Positions 5,447 to 5,981 of a stretch of DNA of 5,981 bases are shown piece after piece. Both the position numbers and the translations under genes were made by a program. The stretch is from NCBI GenBank assembly GCA_007131435.1, contig SLQM01000236.1:1-5981 (forward strand), given 5' to 3'. The notes beneath the pieces are model-generated. The model was not told the DNA's origin. It searched no databases and saw only the letters and a list, made by a program, of their open reading frames with translations. Origin of the DNA: Syntrophomonadaceae bacterium. Its GTDB lineage: Bacteria; Bacillota; Dethiobacteria; DTU022. Position 1 is the first letter of the stretch; each line of letters opens with the position of its first letter.

Positions 5447-5467
5447 ACTATCAGGGAATTTGATAGT
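5447..5467. promoter_or_regulatory. LysR-type box ACTATCA-N7-TGATAGT (T-N11-A)
   Basis: Perfect seven-base arms at 5447-5453 and 5461-5467 contain ATC-N9-GAT, the interrupted dyad with T-N11-A typical of LysR-type recognition sites. It is centred at 5457, about 63 bp upstream of the predicted plus-strand transcription start near 5520, the usual distance for such sites. It also lies in the leader of the divergent tusA, where binding could block that gene. Confidence 0.55.
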
Positions 5468-5507
5468 GTATTTGAATTTTTAATAACCGTTACTGAATAT
5501 ATTACCA

Positions 5508-5517
5508 TATAATTATA
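5508..5517. promoter_or_regulatory. Back-to-back -10 boxes in a palindrome (TATAATTATA)
   Basis: TATAATTATA at 5508-5517 gives a perfect TATAAT on each strand: 5508-5513 for the secreted sulfurtransferase and 5517-5512 for the divergent tusA. Neither has a recognisable TTGACA at 16-18 bp, so both may need an activator, or only one may be used. Predicted starts are near 5520 (+) and 5505 (-). Confidence 0.45.
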
Positions 5518-5519
5518 CT

Positions 5520-5537
5520 TGGTGAAAAACTTCACCA
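5520..5537. promoter_or_regulatory. Inverted repeat TGGTGAA-N4-TTCACCA, candidate operator matching the one at 4182-4201
   Basis: Perfect seven-base arms at 5520-5526 and 5531-5537 flank AAAC. It shares GTGAA-N4-TTCAC with the repeat between the transporter operon and the regulator gene. It overlaps the predicted plus-strand transcription start and sits upstream of the minus-strand -10, positions that fit repression of both genes. CRP/FNR-type and LysR-type proteins are both possible binders. Confidence 0.6.
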
Positions 5538-5571
5538 GCTATTTTATAACTAGCCGATATGGAGGGAGATT

Positions 5572-5981
5572 ATGACAAATAAAATTTATATAGCCGTATT
5601 TTTTGTCGCGGCTGCTTTAATCATCACCCTGGTTACCGGCGTTGGCCCGGGCCCCGCTCTTGCCGATTCAGCAAATTACATCATTGAAGCTGAAGATGTT
5701 CCTGCTTTGATGAGCGCTGAAAACACAGTTTTAGTGGACATGCAGGATGAAGAGCAGTATCTTGAGGGGCATATTGAGGGTGCAGTAAATATTATGCGCA
5801 GCGAAATTGTTGTTAACAGCCCTTACCCAAATCTTTTGGCGCCTCCTGAGCAGATTGAAGCTGTTTTGGGAAGGGCAGGCATAGACAATCAAACCACTGT
5901 ATTGATTTATGATGACAGCAATAACATGGAGGCTGCCAGGTTGTGGTGGACCATGAAGGTATACGGTCACGAGAACGTCCA
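5572..5981 (+). CDS. Secreted two-domain thiosulfate sulfurtransferase (rhodanese), 5' part
   Basis: The frame from ATG 5572 is open to the window end, giving 136 residues of a truncated gene; GGAGGGA lies about six bases before the start. Residues 1-31 form a signal peptide with a Lys-bearing n-region, hydrophobic core and PALA cleavage site after Ala31, with no lipobox cysteine, so the product is released or cell-wall associated. From about 38 on it matches the N-terminal domain of SseA/TST-type sulfurtransferases, with LVDMQDEEQYLEGHIEGAVN and then LIYDDSNNMEAARLWWTMK. In this family the first domain carries Asp rather than the catalytic Cys at the loop, as seen here in YDD; the active cysteine would be in the second domain beyond the window. 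Expected reaction: transfer of sulfane sulfur from thiosulfate or a similar donor to a thiol acceptor outside the membrane. Confidence 0.88.
   Translation, partial: MTNKIYIAVFFVAAALIITLVTGVGPGPALADSANYIIEAEDVPALMSAENTVLVDMQDEEQYLEGHIEGAVNIMRSEIVVNSPYPNLLAPPEQIEAVLGRAGIDNQTTVLIYDDSNNMEAARLWWTMKVYGHENV

Noticed and set aside
5416..5535. 40-residue N-terminal extension of the second TusA
   Set aside because: There is no SD at 5535, TusA proteins normally start just before the DCLG motif, and the extension would cover the inverted repeat and the -10 palindrome.
5731..5970. A 79-codon open frame on the minus strand
   Set aside because: It is antisense to the secreted sulfurtransferase, which has an SD, signal peptide and clear family motifs.

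Overview
The window looks like chromosomal DNA from a Bacillota (Clostridia-type) bacterium with an anaerobic, sulfur-oriented lifestyle. The basis is purine-rich Shine-Dalgarno (SD) sites with A/T-rich spacers, moderate-to-low GC, a lipoprotein with a very acidic linker, and gene families common in anaerobic sulfur-compound users. A Dethiobacter-like alkaliphilic sulfur disproportionator would fit, but that is a guess from style and not a demonstrated identity.

Layout. At 1-199 (+) is the 3' end of a gene whose last residues resemble the TRAM domain of the tRNA methylthiotransferase MtaB; it ends at a hairpin terminator. From 4110 down to 237, all on the minus strand, runs a five-gene cluster: (a) an N-terminal half of a YeeE/YedE-type sulfur transporter with a Ser/Arg-rich tail, (b) a TusA-type sulfur carrier, (c) the C-terminal half of the YeeE/YedE transporter, (d) a thioredoxin-reductase-like flavoprotein fused to a thioredoxin-fold domain with an abnormal active site, and (e) an extracytoplasmic lipoprotein with two rhodanese domains. 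Divergent from it, at 4282-5193 (+), is a LysR-type regulator. Convergent with that regulator is a second tusA (5415-5194, minus). Finally, a secreted two-domain thiosulfate sulfurtransferase starts at 5572 (+) and runs off the window.

The genes read as a cross-envelope sulfur relay (inference). Rhodaneses outside the membrane would handle thiosulfate or sulfane sulfur. The split YeeE channel, which carries exactly three cysteines across its two halves, would pass sulfur inward. TusA would accept it as a persulfide, and the TrxR-Trx fusion would supply or remove electrons. This resembles the characterised YeeE/YeeD (TsuA/TsuB) thiosulfate uptake pair and the yedE-tusA clusters reported in sulfur disproportionators, with several non-standard parts.

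The two divergent intergenic regions (4111-4281 and 5416-5571) hold perfect inverted repeats. One motif, GTGAA-N4-TTCAC, occurs in both. A separate ATC-N9-GAT (T-N11-A) LysR-type box lies about 63 bp upstream of the predicted start of transcription of the secreted sulfurtransferase. Together these suggest that both blocks form one regulon. No RNA genes, mobile elements or CRISPR arrays were seen, and no stretch over 300 bases lacks a gene.
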